DNA from: Chryseobacterium gwangjuense
GTDB lineage: Bacteria; Bacteroidota; Bacteroidia; Flavobacteriales; Weeksellaceae
DNA: 64,000 bases
Assembly (NCBI RefSeq): GCF_021311115.1
Contig: NZ_JAJTNP010000003.1
Span: 124,001 to 188,000, forward strand
Reading direction: 5' to 3'
The notes beneath the pieces are model-generated. The model was not told where the DNA came from, did no database searches, and saw only the letters and a program-made list of their open reading frames with translations. Below, piece after piece: positions 43,501 through 50,751 of the stretch. The translations under genes were made by a program, and so were the position numbers. Each line of letters starts with the position of its first letter. Position 1 is the stretch's first letter.

Positions 43501-43781
43501 GTTTCCGTCCGATTTTGATGACCTCATTTGCATTTATTGCAGGTTTGATTCCATTGGTAATGGCGACCGGGCCTGGAGCGATAGGTAACCGAACCATTGG
43601 TACAGCAGCAGCAGGGGGAATGTTAATCGGAACTATTTTCGGATTAATGATTATTCCTGGATTGTACTATATTTTCGGAACAATTGCGGATAAGTCGAGA
43701 CTGGCAAGATATGAAGAAGAAAATCCTTTAACAGAACAAACAGAACCGTATCAACACGATGACAAACATGAAGATTTATAA
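40587..43781 (+). CDS. RND efflux pump, HAE1/AcrB type
   Basis: Proton-driven drug exporter of the inner membrane. The 1064 residues match the family (about 1040). It starts MFKKFIRRPVLSIVIS and shows a 1+5 and 1+5 transmembrane arrangement. The conserved FPSISPPKVNITAEYPGA, GVVVDDAIVVIEAVH (TM4 with paired aspartates) and GLLGKNAVLIVEFA (TM10 region with Lys) are present; these residues relay protons. The large periplasmic loops contain ATRxxxNTV-type segments, such as GFIPAEDQGMIYAIIQ. It overlaps the next gene by 14 nt. Substrates unknown; hydrophobic drugs or bile-like compounds are typical. Confidence 0.96.
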   Translation: MFKKFIRRPVLSIVISLIIVFMGILSLVKLPVTQFPSISPPKVNITAEYPGANNELLIKSVVIPLERGLNGVPGMKYMTSDAGNDGEASIQVVFDLGTDPNVAAVNVQNRVSSVVNKLPPLVVREGVKITREEPNMLMYINLYSDDPKADQKFLFNYADINVMSELRRVSGVGFADILGTREYAMRIWLKPDRLTAYSISADEVMEALNAQSLEASPGKTGESSGKRSQSFEYILKYPGRFNNEKDYGNIILKAKSNGEFIRLKDVADVEFGSSMYDIYSTLNGKPSAAITVKQSYGSNASDVIKNVKTLMAELQKTTFPKGMHYDISYDVSKFLDASMEKVIHTLFEAFILVAIVVFLFLGDWRSTLIPAIAVPVSLIGTFAVMSAFGITLNMISLFALVMAIGVVVDDAIVVIEAVHAKMEEKHLSPLKATEEAMHEISGAIIAITLVMASVFIPIAFMSGPVGVFYRQFSITMASAIILSGVVALTLTPALCALILKNNHGKAKKRGPITIFLDKFNNLFTKGAGKYEKMLNKTVTKKAFTLPLLLAFCAGTFFLSNSLPSGFIPAEDQGMIYAIIQTPPGSTLERTNQIAKELLRESEDIDGVQSVSSLAGYEILTEGTGSNSGTCLINLKSWEDRKESAAEIIEKLEEKAKNIPGANIEFFQPPSIPGYGAAGGFELRLLDKAGSGDYHKMEQVSNDFVKELKKRPELGSAFTFYSASFPQYMLRVDNDLAEQKGVTIEKAMDNLSTLIGSNYETSFIRFDRPYKVIVQAGPQYRALPTDLLKLYVKNDKDQMVPYSDFMHLEKVYGLSEITRHNMYNSAEVSGTPAPGYSSGQAIAAIKEVADKTLPRGFGIDWAGISKDEVSRGNEAVFIFLVCLGFVYLILAAQYESFILPLPVILSLPTGIFGAFVCLKLLGLENNIYAQVAMVMLIGLLGKNAVLIVEFAVQKKAEEGIPVAKAAIEGAAIRFRPILMTSFAFIAGLIPLVMATGPGAIGNRTIGTAAAGGMLIGTIFGLMIIPGLYYIFGTIADKSRLARYEEENPLTEQTEPYQHDDKHEDL

Positions 43782-45210
43782 TAAATATATAGCAGCCATC
43801 GCCTTATCGCTTGTTTTAGCAAGTTGTAAGGCGCCAATGGCGACCGTGATAAAGGACGAGGTAAAAGAAAATGTGCCTCAAAACTTTAATCAGGAAGAGC
43901 AAGGAGACGCCAATAATAATAGTGGAACAACCCCTTGGAGACAATTTTTCACTGATCCTAACTTAGTCGCATTAATTGAGACTTCTTTAAAGAATAATCA
44001 GGAATTAATGATCACTTTACAGGAGATTGAAATTGCAAAAAGTGGAGTCTTAGCAAAAAAAGGAAAGTTAACCCCGACTGTTTCTGCAGGAATTGGAGCT
44101 GGCTTGAAAAAAGCAGGACGCTATACAAGTGAAGGAGCAGGGGATGCAACCACAGAAATAGAACCCGGTAAAGAAATGCCGGATCCGCTTGGAAATTTTG
44201 AAGGCGGCTTAATGGCCAACTGGGAAATCGATATCTGGAAAAAACTGAGAACGGAAAAAGAAGCGGCAGTTGCACATTACCTTTCAACAGTTGAAGGAAA
44301 GAATTTTGTTCTTTCAAATTTAATTGAAGAAGTTGCTGATAACTATTATGAATTGCTGGCATTGGATAATCAATTGGATATTATTCAGCAGTATATCAAG
44401 CTTCAGCAAAAAGCGTTGGAAATCTCAAAAATTCAGAAAGAAGCTGCAGCGACAACTGAATTGGCAGTGAAAAAATTTGAAGCGGAATTAGCAAAATCTA
44501 AAGCGACAGAATATACCATCCGTCAGGAAATTACCGAAAAGGAGAATCAAATCAATGCGCTTTGCGGTCGTTATCCACAGCCGATTGTAAGAACAAAAGA
44601 AGATTTTATGACGACCATCGCGCAAACGGTATATACAGGAATTCCTTCCCAATTGTTGGCGAATCGTCCTGATATCAAGCAGGCAGAATTAGAATTAAAA
44701 TCATCAAAATTAGATGTAGAAGCGGCAAGAAAAGAGTTTTATCCTTCATTGGAAATCTCTGCAACATTAGGATTAGAAGCATTTAAGCCTTCTTATCTGG
44801 TGAAAATGCCGGAATCTATTGCTTATAATTTAGCAGGTGAATTAGCAGGACCGCTGATTAATAAAAGTGCTATTAAAGCTAATTTCCAGACTGCAGATGC
44901 AAGACAAATTCAGGCTTTGTATGAATATGATAAAACAATTCTGAATGCTTACTTAGACGTGGCAAATCTGATGTCTAAAGTGAAAAATATTGATCAGTAT
45001 TACAAACTGAAGTCTGAAGAAACACAGGCTTTGGAGAAATCAATAGATATTGCTAATCAGTTATTTAAGAATTCAAGAGCAGACTATCTGGAAGTTCTTC
45101 TGAACCAGAGAGATGCTTTGGATGCAAAAATGGAACTGGTGGAAGCAAAACAAAAACAGCTGAGTACAGTTGTGGATATTTATAAGAGCTTAGGCGGAGG
45201 CTGGAAGTAA
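43768..45210 (+). CDS. RND outer-membrane efflux lipoprotein, TolC/NodT type
   Basis: Outer-membrane channel of the tripartite pump. A 480-residue lipoprotein with lipobox VLASC (Cys about 20). The tandem OEP domains show TTPWRQFFTDPNLVALIE..., two long coiled-coil helix pairs, and the second repeat opening with IPSQLLANRPDIKQAELELK. The ATG at 43768 begins the signal peptide; an upstream ATG at 43759 would add only three residues. The gene overlaps the pump gene by 14 nt, so the three are one operon ending at the terminator 45237-45267. Confidence 0.95.
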   Translation: MKIYNKYIAAIALSLVLASCKAPMATVIKDEVKENVPQNFNQEEQGDANNNSGTTPWRQFFTDPNLVALIETSLKNNQELMITLQEIEIAKSGVLAKKGKLTPTVSAGIGAGLKKAGRYTSEGAGDATTEIEPGKEMPDPLGNFEGGLMANWEIDIWKKLRTEKEAAVAHYLSTVEGKNFVLSNLIEEVADNYYELLALDNQLDIIQQYIKLQQKALEISKIQKEAAATTELAVKKFEAELAKSKATEYTIRQEITEKENQINALCGRYPQPIVRTKEDFMTTIAQTVYTGIPSQLLANRPDIKQAELELKSSKLDVEAARKEFYPSLEISATLGLEAFKPSYLVKMPESIAYNLAGELAGPLINKSAIKANFQTADARQIQALYEYDKTILNAYLDVANLMSKVKNIDQYYKLKSEETQALEKSIDIANQLFKNSRADYLEVLLNQRDALDAKMELVEAKQKQLSTVVDIYKSLGGGWK

Positions 45211-45236
45211 TTGTAAATCCTTAATGTTTTATTTGG

Positions 45237-45267
45237 GAGGCCGTCGTATTGACGGTCTCTTTTTTTT
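45237..45267 (+). terminator. Terminator of the RND operon
   Basis: A stem of nine pairs with G-T pairing (GAGGCCGTC at 45237-45245 with TGACGGTCTC at 45250-45259) followed by eight T residues. Confidence 0.85.
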
Positions 45268-45350
45268 GATTTTTTTTTTACGGTTAAAAATAACACGTCA
45301 AGTTTTGTCGCATTAGCGGAATAGTTTTGGAGTATCAAAATTACAAAGCT

Positions 45351-46046
45351 ATGGAACTGCCATTATATTTAACTTTTAATGAATTTGAAAGCCGTTATTA
45401 TGATCATTTAGAAAAATGGTTTGAGAAATATAGCAATACCAATGAAGTGGATTATCTGCAATTTCTTGCCAATCTATATAGTCCTTTCCTGTATTATAGT
45501 TTTGCCAATGACAGGCTTCAGGCTGATGCAACGATTCAGATTAAAAATTGTTTTTTTCCGTATCAGGAAATGATCGGGTTGTCTTTCTGTATAGGGTGTG
45601 AGAATGAGAAACCTGGTCGATCTTTAAAAAGAATGAACCACGAATTTGAGTGGAAAACCATTACCATGATGGAATATGCACAGTATATTTTGGACAGAAT
45701 TAACAGACATTTTTTGATGCACAATAACAAAAATAGACAAAATGTTCTTGATTTTATCAACAATTATCAAATCATTTCTTCAAGAGAAGGAGCAGGATAT
45801 TGCGTGAATTATAATCAACATCAGCAAACGCTTCCTTTTTTGAAAGCCTATCTTCCTGTTGATGGACAGACTGTAAATATTGCTGTATACAGAGATTTTA
45901 TTTTTTCAGTGGTTCAAATAGCGGAATTCATTGATCAGAAATTAAAAGATGTTCATGCTTTTGAACATATGATTTACTCAAAATTAAAATCTGAAGCTAA
46001 GTTTAAAGTACAGATAAATAATCAATTTTTAACGATCTGTAATTGA
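45351..46046 (+). CDS. Hypothetical protein
   Basis: A 231-residue soluble protein without signal or membrane segment. A region rich in Tyr, Phe and His (YDHLEKWFEKYSNTNEV, FYYSFANDRL) and a CIGCENEK motif are visible, but no family is recognised. The ATG at 45351 is chosen because TAGTTTTG, a -7 match (45322-45329), would start transcription only about 15 nt upstream, leaving the in-frame TTG at 45327 inside the promoter. It ends at a terminator shared with tRNA-Ser. Confidence 0.6.
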   Translation: MELPLYLTFNEFESRYYDHLEKWFEKYSNTNEVDYLQFLANLYSPFLYYSFANDRLQADATIQIKNCFFPYQEMIGLSFCIGCENEKPGRSLKRMNHEFEWKTITMMEYAQYILDRINRHFLMHNNKNRQNVLDFINNYQIISSREGAGYCVNYNQHQQTLPFLKAYLPVDGQTVNIAVYRDFIFSVVQIAEFIDQKLKDVHAFEHMIYSKLKSEAKFKVQINNQFLTICN

Positions 46047-46098
46047 TTTTTATACCAAACATTCATATACTAAATTGTAGTTTGAAATTTTTCAAACG

Positions 46099-46129
46099 AA
46101 AAAGCCTGATCATTTGATCAGGCTTTTTT
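46099..46129. terminator. Bidirectional terminator
   Basis: A near-perfect palindrome, AAAGCCTGATCA and complement around 46101-46126 with A-run and T-run, lies between the plus-strand gene and the minus-strand tRNA-Ser. Confidence 0.9.
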
Positions 46130-46138
46130 TTTAATGTG

Positions 46139-46225
46139 CAGAAAGGAAGGGATTCGAACCCTCGATACAGTTACCCGTATACTACCTTTCCAGGGTAGCT
46201 CCTTCAACCACTCGGACACCTTTCT
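46139..46225 (-). tRNA. tRNA-Ser (GGA)
   Basis: An 87-nt class II tRNA on the minus strand: acceptor AGAAAGG/CCTTTCT, anticodon stem CTACC/GGTAG with loop CTGGAAA (anticodon GGA), a long variable arm (TATACGGGTAACTGTATC region), T-arm GAGGG-TTCGAAT-CCCTT and discriminator G, as usual for serine tRNAs. Confidence 0.96.
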
Positions 46226-46236
46226 TTTTCAGATTG

Positions 46237-46267
46237 CAAAAATAGAGTAATTTATTGAATCTGCAAA
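46237..46267 (-). promoter_or_regulatory. Promoter of tRNA-Ser
   Basis: On the minus strand TTTG (46267-46264), exactly 19 nt, then TATTTTTG (46244-46237), lying 12 nt before the mature tRNA 5' end. A textbook Bacteroidota promoter. Confidence 0.88.
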
Positions 46268-46270
46268 TTA

Positions 46271-47296
46271 TTAATGGGATTCCTCAGAAATTTCTCCACA
46301 AAGACTTTTTGTGAAATTTTCGGCGAAACTTCCTGTGTATGCAGGATTGTTAATCAAATGCATGGCTTTTGTAATCGCGCTTTCTGCAGTCATGTCTTTG
46401 CCACTAATGGCTCCTATTCTTGAAAAAACATTACTGTTTTCATACTTTCCGAAGGAAATTCCTCCTGAAATACATTGACTTACCACCACAATTTCTGTCC
46501 TATTATTTCTAAGTTCCTGTAATGTTTCCTGTGTTTTTTCATTGCTGAAAATAGTTCCGGATCCAAAAACCTGTAAAATCAATACTTTCATTCGGGGAAT
46601 TTCTTTAAAATGACTTAAATGCATTCCCGGAAAAATTCTCCAGAATAGAATATCCTCAGAAATATGTTCATCCACATGAAATTCTATGGCAGGATCACAT
46701 CGGTAAAGATTATCTTTGATAATATTCAAATGGACTCCCGATTGTCCTAGAATAGGATAGTTCGGACTTGAATAAGCATCAAAAAACTCAGCCGAGTATT
46801 TTAAGGTTCTGTTTCCTCGTAACAATTTATATTCAAAATAGATGGCAACTTCCTGAACAACCGCTTCATTATTTTCATACAAACTTGCATAATATAAACC
46901 TGTCAGAAGATTTTCTTTGGCATCGGTTCTTAAATCACCAATAGGAAGCTGTGAGCCGGTAAAAATAACCGGTTTTCTCAATCCTTTTAGCATAAAACTC
47001 AGAGCGGAAGCTGTATAAGACATCGTGTCGGTTCCGTGAAGAACTAGAAAACCATCGTATTGATCATAGTTTTCACGAATGTAATGGGCAATCATTTTCC
47101 ATTCCTTGGGTCCCATATCTGATGAATCCAGCGGTTCAGTGAAAGGGTGAAGCGAGACTTCACATTCCATCAGCTTCATTTCCGGCATTTTTTCAAAAAT
47201 ATTTCCGAAGTCAAAAGCGCGGAGACTTCCCGTTTCATAATCTTTTTCCATACCAATGGTTCCACCGGTATAGATCAGCAGGACTTTTCGTTTCAT
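46271..47296 (-). CDS. ansA: Type I (cytoplasmic) asparaginase
   Basis: Hydrolyses asparagine to aspartate and ammonia. The 341 residues lack a signal peptide. Catalytic regions are visible: LLIYTGGTIGM (first threonine, residues 5-15) and FLVLHGTDTMSYTASAL (second catalytic Thr-Asp pair near residue 93). KPVIFTGSQLPIG follows. The ATG at 47296 begins the conserved strand; the longer frame to 47335 would start within a candidate promoter. Product length and motifs match AnsA-type enzymes. Confidence 0.93.
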   Translation of the reverse strand: MKRKVLLIYTGGTIGMEKDYETGSLRAFDFGNIFEKMPEMKLMECEVSLHPFTEPLDSSDMGPKEWKMIAHYIRENYDQYDGFLVLHGTDTMSYTASALSFMLKGLRKPVIFTGSQLPIGDLRTDAKENLLTGLYYASLYENNEAVVQEVAIYFEYKLLRGNRTLKYSAEFFDAYSSPNYPILGQSGVHLNIIKDNLYRCDPAIEFHVDEHISEDILFWRIFPGMHLSHFKEIPRMKVLILQVFGSGTIFSNEKTQETLQELRNNRTEIVVVSQCISGGISFGKYENSNVFSRIGAISGKDMTAESAITKAMHLINNPAYTGSFAENFTKSLCGEISEESH

Positions 47297-47339
47297 GTAA
47301 CTTTTATTAAGAATTTGGACCTTTGTCGGGTTCATTCCT

Positions 47340-47347
47340 CAAAATTA
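47340..47347 (-). promoter_or_regulatory. Candidate -7 element of asparaginase gene
   Basis: TAATTTTG on the minus strand, about 44 nt before the ATG at 47296. Expected transcription start near 47334, which argues against the longer reading frame. Confidence 0.5.
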
Positions 47348-47374
47348 CGTTAATTTGCAAAGATTTGAAAATGC

Positions 47375-48046
47375 ATGGAAGATTTAGTAAAAACATACGA
47401 TTATCTCAAAGAGTTTTTAACGGAAGAAAGAATAAGAAAAATTGAACATTTTGCTCCCGAAAGTTCAGATTTTGTGCTGCCTGTTCTTGAAGATGTGTAT
47501 CAGTTTAGAAATGCGGCGGCGGTGGTTCGTTCTACAGAAGCCTGTGCTTTTCATAAAGTGGTGGCATTGCAGGAAGAGTATAGTTTTGAGCCAAATCTCA
47601 GAGTGACCAAAGGAGCAGATACCTGGGTTGAGGTAGAAAAACTTCCCCGAAATATGGAATCCTTCCAAAAGATTAAAGAAAGAGGGTACAAAATGGTAGC
47701 AGTATCGTTAGAAAATAATGCTAAATTTTTACCTGAATATGAAATTACAGAACCTATTGCATTGGTTTTCGGAACCGAAATGGAAGGCGTTTCACAGGAA
47801 ATTTTAGATTTTGCAGACGAAACTTTGGCGATCCCGATGTATGGTTTTACAAGAAGTTTTAACGTTTCCGTAGCGGCTTCAATTTGTTTATATGAATTAA
47901 AACAAAAGCTGATGAAGTCAGGGATTGATTATAAACTTAATGAAGAAAAATTATTGAGAATGAAAATTCGTTGGGCAGTCAATTCAATGAGAAGCGGAGA
48001 TCAGATATTTGAAAAATATTTGAAAGATAATAATATGAGTTTTTAA
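47375..48046 (+). CDS. trmH: SpoU-family RNA 2'-O-methyltransferase (TrmH-like)
   Basis: A 223-residue SPOUT enzyme using S-adenosylmethionine to methylate a ribose, probably Gm18 of tRNAs. Motif 1, YQFRNAAAVVRSTEA (residues 42-56, N and R), motif 2, ALVFGTEMEGVSQE (about 129-142), and motif 3, PMYGFTRSFNVSVAASICLYE (about 151-171), form the knotted fold. The C-terminal helical extension fits TrmH. It is divergent from ansA with a 78-nt gap. Assignment to tRNA-Gm18 rather than another SpoU target is likely but not certain. Confidence 0.85.
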   Translation: MEDLVKTYDYLKEFLTEERIRKIEHFAPESSDFVLPVLEDVYQFRNAAAVVRSTEACAFHKVVALQEEYSFEPNLRVTKGADTWVEVEKLPRNMESFQKIKERGYKMVAVSLENNAKFLPEYEITEPIALVFGTEMEGVSQEILDFADETLAIPMYGFTRSFNVSVAASICLYELKQKLMKSGIDYKLNEEKLLRMKIRWAVNSMRSGDQIFEKYLKDNNMSF

Positions 48047-48075
48047 TAGGTATAGTTGAAATTAAAAAAAATATA

Positions 48076-48609
48076 ATGGCAAGATTATTTTTTCTCTTAT
48101 TTTTTATTTCATCAGGGATCTTGTTTTCGCAAGTGAAATTTGATACTTTGTCTCACAGAAGATTAAAAACAACCATTTCCCCCGCAATATTAGTAGGGTA
48201 TCATTATGCAGGTGATACAAAAGACAACTCAGAGACTTTCAGAGCTTCACAAATGCATATTATAGAACTGGTGGTTGCTAAAATAATTGATTATGGAGGC
48301 AATCATGGAGCTGCAAAAACCTATTATGCAGGAAGTGATTTTATCATTAACAATCGCTATGGTTTTTTTATGGCACCTAAAGTGGGAGTGAGTTCCAGCG
48401 CAGGCCTTTCAATGGGTGCAGAAGTGCAATTCCAGACTAATTTTGAAAAAGTAATTCCACGAGTAATGCCTTATTTAGGATTTGGCGGTAGTGGTGGAAA
48501 ACTGACTGTAGGATATAATTTCAGATTATTAAAAGCAGAAAATTTTCCAATTAATATGCTTCAGATCGGATTGACGATGCCTATAAAAAGATTTAAAGAG
48601 AAAAGTTAG
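48076..48609 (+). CDS. Predicted outer-membrane-associated protein
   Basis: A 177-residue exported protein with a signal peptide (about 1-19, ending LFSQ). The mature part shows alternating beta strands with Gly- and Tyr-rich turns (YGFFMAPKVGVSSSAGLSMG, then YLGFGGSGGKLTVGYNF), consistent with a small outer-membrane beta-barrel. Family not recognised. Its stop overlaps that of rsmE on the other strand by three bases, with no terminator between them. Confidence 0.6.
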   Translation: MARLFFLLFFISSGILFSQVKFDTLSHRRLKTTISPAILVGYHYAGDTKDNSETFRASQMHIIELVVAKIIDYGGNHGAAKTYYAGSDFIINNRYGFFMAPKVGVSSSAGLSMGAEVQFQTNFEKVIPRVMPYLGFGGSGGKLTVGYNFRLLKAENFPINMLQIGLTMPIKRFKEKS

Positions 48610-49301
48610 ATCATTTTGTTGTAATTCCAGGCGGCTACAAAAAGTCCTGCCGTTTCAGTTCTCAGCCTTTGGCTACCCAATGAAACTGCTTTTATTTTAT
48701 GTTCTGCTAAAAAGGAAATCTCTTTTTCGGAAAAGTCTCCTTCCGGACCAATTAAAAAAGTAATATGTTCCAGGTGTGGAATTTCTTTAAGTTGAATTCT
48801 CTTCAGATTTTCATGACAATGCGCTACAAATGTATTTTCAGGATTGATCTTTTTTAGAAAATCCGAAATCTTTATAGAATCATTAATAATAGGGAAATGA
48901 AATCGTAGACTCTGTTTTGAGGCAGCAACAGCCTGTTTTCTGAGCTTATCAATATTGATGTTTTTACGCTCCGTTTTTTCTGTCTGTAGAATAGTAATCT
49001 CTGAAATTCCCATTTCTACGGCTTTTTCTACAAAAAACTCAATACGGTCAATGTTTTTTGTTGGTGCAATCGCAATATGGAGTTTTGGATTGAAATCAGG
49101 AAAATCTCTTTTTATTTCAGAAACGTCAATATTGGCTTTTTTTCCCTCAATACTCAATGTTCCTGAGGCAAGGTTTCCGTTTCCATCCGTTACATGAATT
49201 TCTTCACCATTTTTCATGCGAAGAACCTTTACAATATGTTGTTGTTCTTCATCGTTGATGATTGCTTTTCCGTTGTTTATCTCTCCAAAAAAAAGTTTCA
49301 T
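48606..49301 (-). CDS. rsmE: 16S rRNA m3U1498 methyltransferase
   Basis: Methylates N3 of U1498 in 16S rRNA. The 231 residues match. A PUA-like N-terminal domain (EEQQHIVKVLRMKNGEEI) is followed by the SPOUT domain with IAPTKNIDRIEFFVEKAVEMGI, FLIGPEGDFSEKEISF and SLGSQRLRTETAGLFVA, the family's SAM-binding knot. Third gene of the tsaD-unknown-rsmE unit, 19 nt after the unknown gene. Confidence 0.95.
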   Translation of the reverse strand: MKLFFGEINNGKAIINDEEQQHIVKVLRMKNGEEIHVTDGNGNLASGTLSIEGKKANIDVSEIKRDFPDFNPKLHIAIAPTKNIDRIEFFVEKAVEMGISEITILQTEKTERKNINIDKLRKQAVAASKQSLRFHFPIINDSIKISDFLKKINPENTFVAHCHENLKRIQLKEIPHLEHITFLIGPEGDFSEKEISFLAEHKIKAVSLGSQRLRTETAGLFVAAWNYNKMI

Positions 49302-49320
49302 AGAAAAAAGGTATTATTTT

Positions 49321-49731
49321 TTAAAAAAAGATCTCATTTTCGCTTAAAAATGCAACTCCTGTTTTTATCGTCGTATAAATATCACCTTCGCAGTCTCTGT
49401 AAGAACACATGTAAATTTCCTCAACCCAACTATTATTCATGAAAATCATATTCAGATATTCGTTTTTTCTTAAATTATTTTTGATGGATAAATAATCTCC
49501 TTCTTTCGGCTCATAGGCAAAGCTGAAAACATTCTCTGAATTTATTTTTTCTAAAACCTCTTCCTTTATATTTTGAATATATCCGGTTTCTGAGCTCACC
49601 ATTAAATAATCTTCCTCTTCAGCTTCAGCAACAGCTTCATTTTTTCCTGTAACGGTTTCCAAAACCCAATAATATTTTGAGTTCTTTTTAGAATGGGTTC
49701 CCAGTACTTTTTCTTCTAATAATATCTTCAT
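49321..49731 (-). CDS. Hypothetical protein between tsaD and rsmE
   Basis: A 136-residue acidic soluble protein. Its ATG shares one base with the tsaD stop (TAATG), so it is translationally coupled to tsaD. No motif is recognised; EAVAEAEEEDYLMVSSETGYIQ and the Tyr/Asn/Glu-rich C-terminus suggest a compact alpha-beta domain. Genomic position next to two RNA-modification genes is suggestive, but function is unknown. Confidence 0.65.
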   Translation of the reverse strand: MKILLEEKVLGTHSKKNSKYYWVLETVTGKNEAVAEAEEEDYLMVSSETGYIQNIKEEVLEKINSENVFSFAYEPKEGDYLSIKNNLRKNEYLNMIFMNNSWVEEIYMCSYRDCEGDIYTTIKTGVAFLSENEIFF

Positions 49732-50747
49732 TATAAATCGTATTTAGACGTTGCTGTGGTTCTTAGATCCGTAAACTCTCCTTTTTCGAATTTCAGTTGA
49801 GCAACCATGGCAATCATTGCAGCATTATCGGTCGTATATTCAAATTTGGGGATATAAATACTCCATCCTAATTTTTCATGATTGTCCTGCATTACTTTTC
49901 TTAAAGCTGAATTGGCAGAAACTCCTCCTGCAATGGCAACTTCTTTGACGTTTAAATCTTTCGCTGCTTTTTCCAGTTTATTCATTAAGATTTCGATGAT
50001 GCATTTTTGTACCGAGGCACAAAGATCATTGAGGTTGTTTTTAATAAAATCAGGATCTTTTTTTACCTCTTTTTGGATAAAATACAATACCGAAGTTTTA
50101 ATTCCGCTAAAAGAATAATCGTAATTTTCTAACTTAGGCTTATTAAACTTAAATGCATCAGGATTTCCTTCTTTTGCTAATCTGTCAATGATTGGACCAG
50201 CCGGATAATCCAGGTCAAATATTTTTCCGATTTTATCAAAAGCTTCACCGGCAGCATCATCAATAGTCTTTCCGATAATTTCCATATCAAAATAATCCTT
50301 TACCAGGACGATCATTGTGTGACCCCCACTTACGGTAAGACACAAAAACGGAAATTTGGGCGGCATAGGATTTGCATCCTCAATAAAATGGGCTAAAATG
50401 TGTGCCTGAAGGTGATTTACTTCAATTAATGGAACATCTAAACTCATGGCTAATGACTTAGCAAATGAGGTACCCACAAGAAGTGAACCCAAAAGTCCGG
50501 GACCACGTGTAAAGCCTATGGCAGAGATTGCATTTTGTTGTATATTTGCTTTGAGTAAGGATTTTTCAACAACAGGAATAATGTTTTGCTGATGTGCTCT
50601 TGATGCCAATTCAGGAACCACACCACCATATTCTTTATGAATTGCCTGATTGGCGGCAATATTAGAAAGAATAGCATTTCCTTTGATAATAGCTGCTGAA
50701 GTATCGTCACAAGACGATTCGATACCTAAAATTATAGAGTCGCTCAT
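49731..50747 (-). CDS. tsaD: tRNA threonylcarbamoyladenosine transferase subunit TsaD
   Basis: Catalytic ASKHA-fold subunit for t6A37 formation on tRNAs reading ANN codons. The 338 residues include ILGIESSCDDTSAAI (residues 5-19), EVNHLQAHILAHF with the two iron-binding histidines, SGGHTMIVLV, KIGKIFDLDYPAGP and VAIAGGVSANSALR. The ATG at 50747 begins the conserved strand; the longer frame extends into the tamB start. It is divergent from tamB by 4 nt, and TAACTTTG at 50763-50756 on the minus strand is a -7 match lying inside the tamB coding sequence. Confidence 0.96.
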   Translation of the reverse strand: MSDSIILGIESSCDDTSAAIIKGNAILSNIAANQAIHKEYGGVVPELASRAHQQNIIPVVEKSLLKANIQQNAISAIGFTRGPGLLGSLLVGTSFAKSLAMSLDVPLIEVNHLQAHILAHFIEDANPMPPKFPFLCLTVSGGHTMIVLVKDYFDMEIIGKTIDDAAGEAFDKIGKIFDLDYPAGPIIDRLAKEGNPDAFKFNKPKLENYDYSFSGIKTSVLYFIQKEVKKDPDFIKNNLNDLCASVQKCIIEILMNKLEKAAKDLNVKEVAIAGGVSANSALRKVMQDNHEKLGWSIYIPKFEYTTDNAAMIAMVAQLKFEKGEFTDLRTTATSKYDL

Positions 50748-50751
50748 AATA

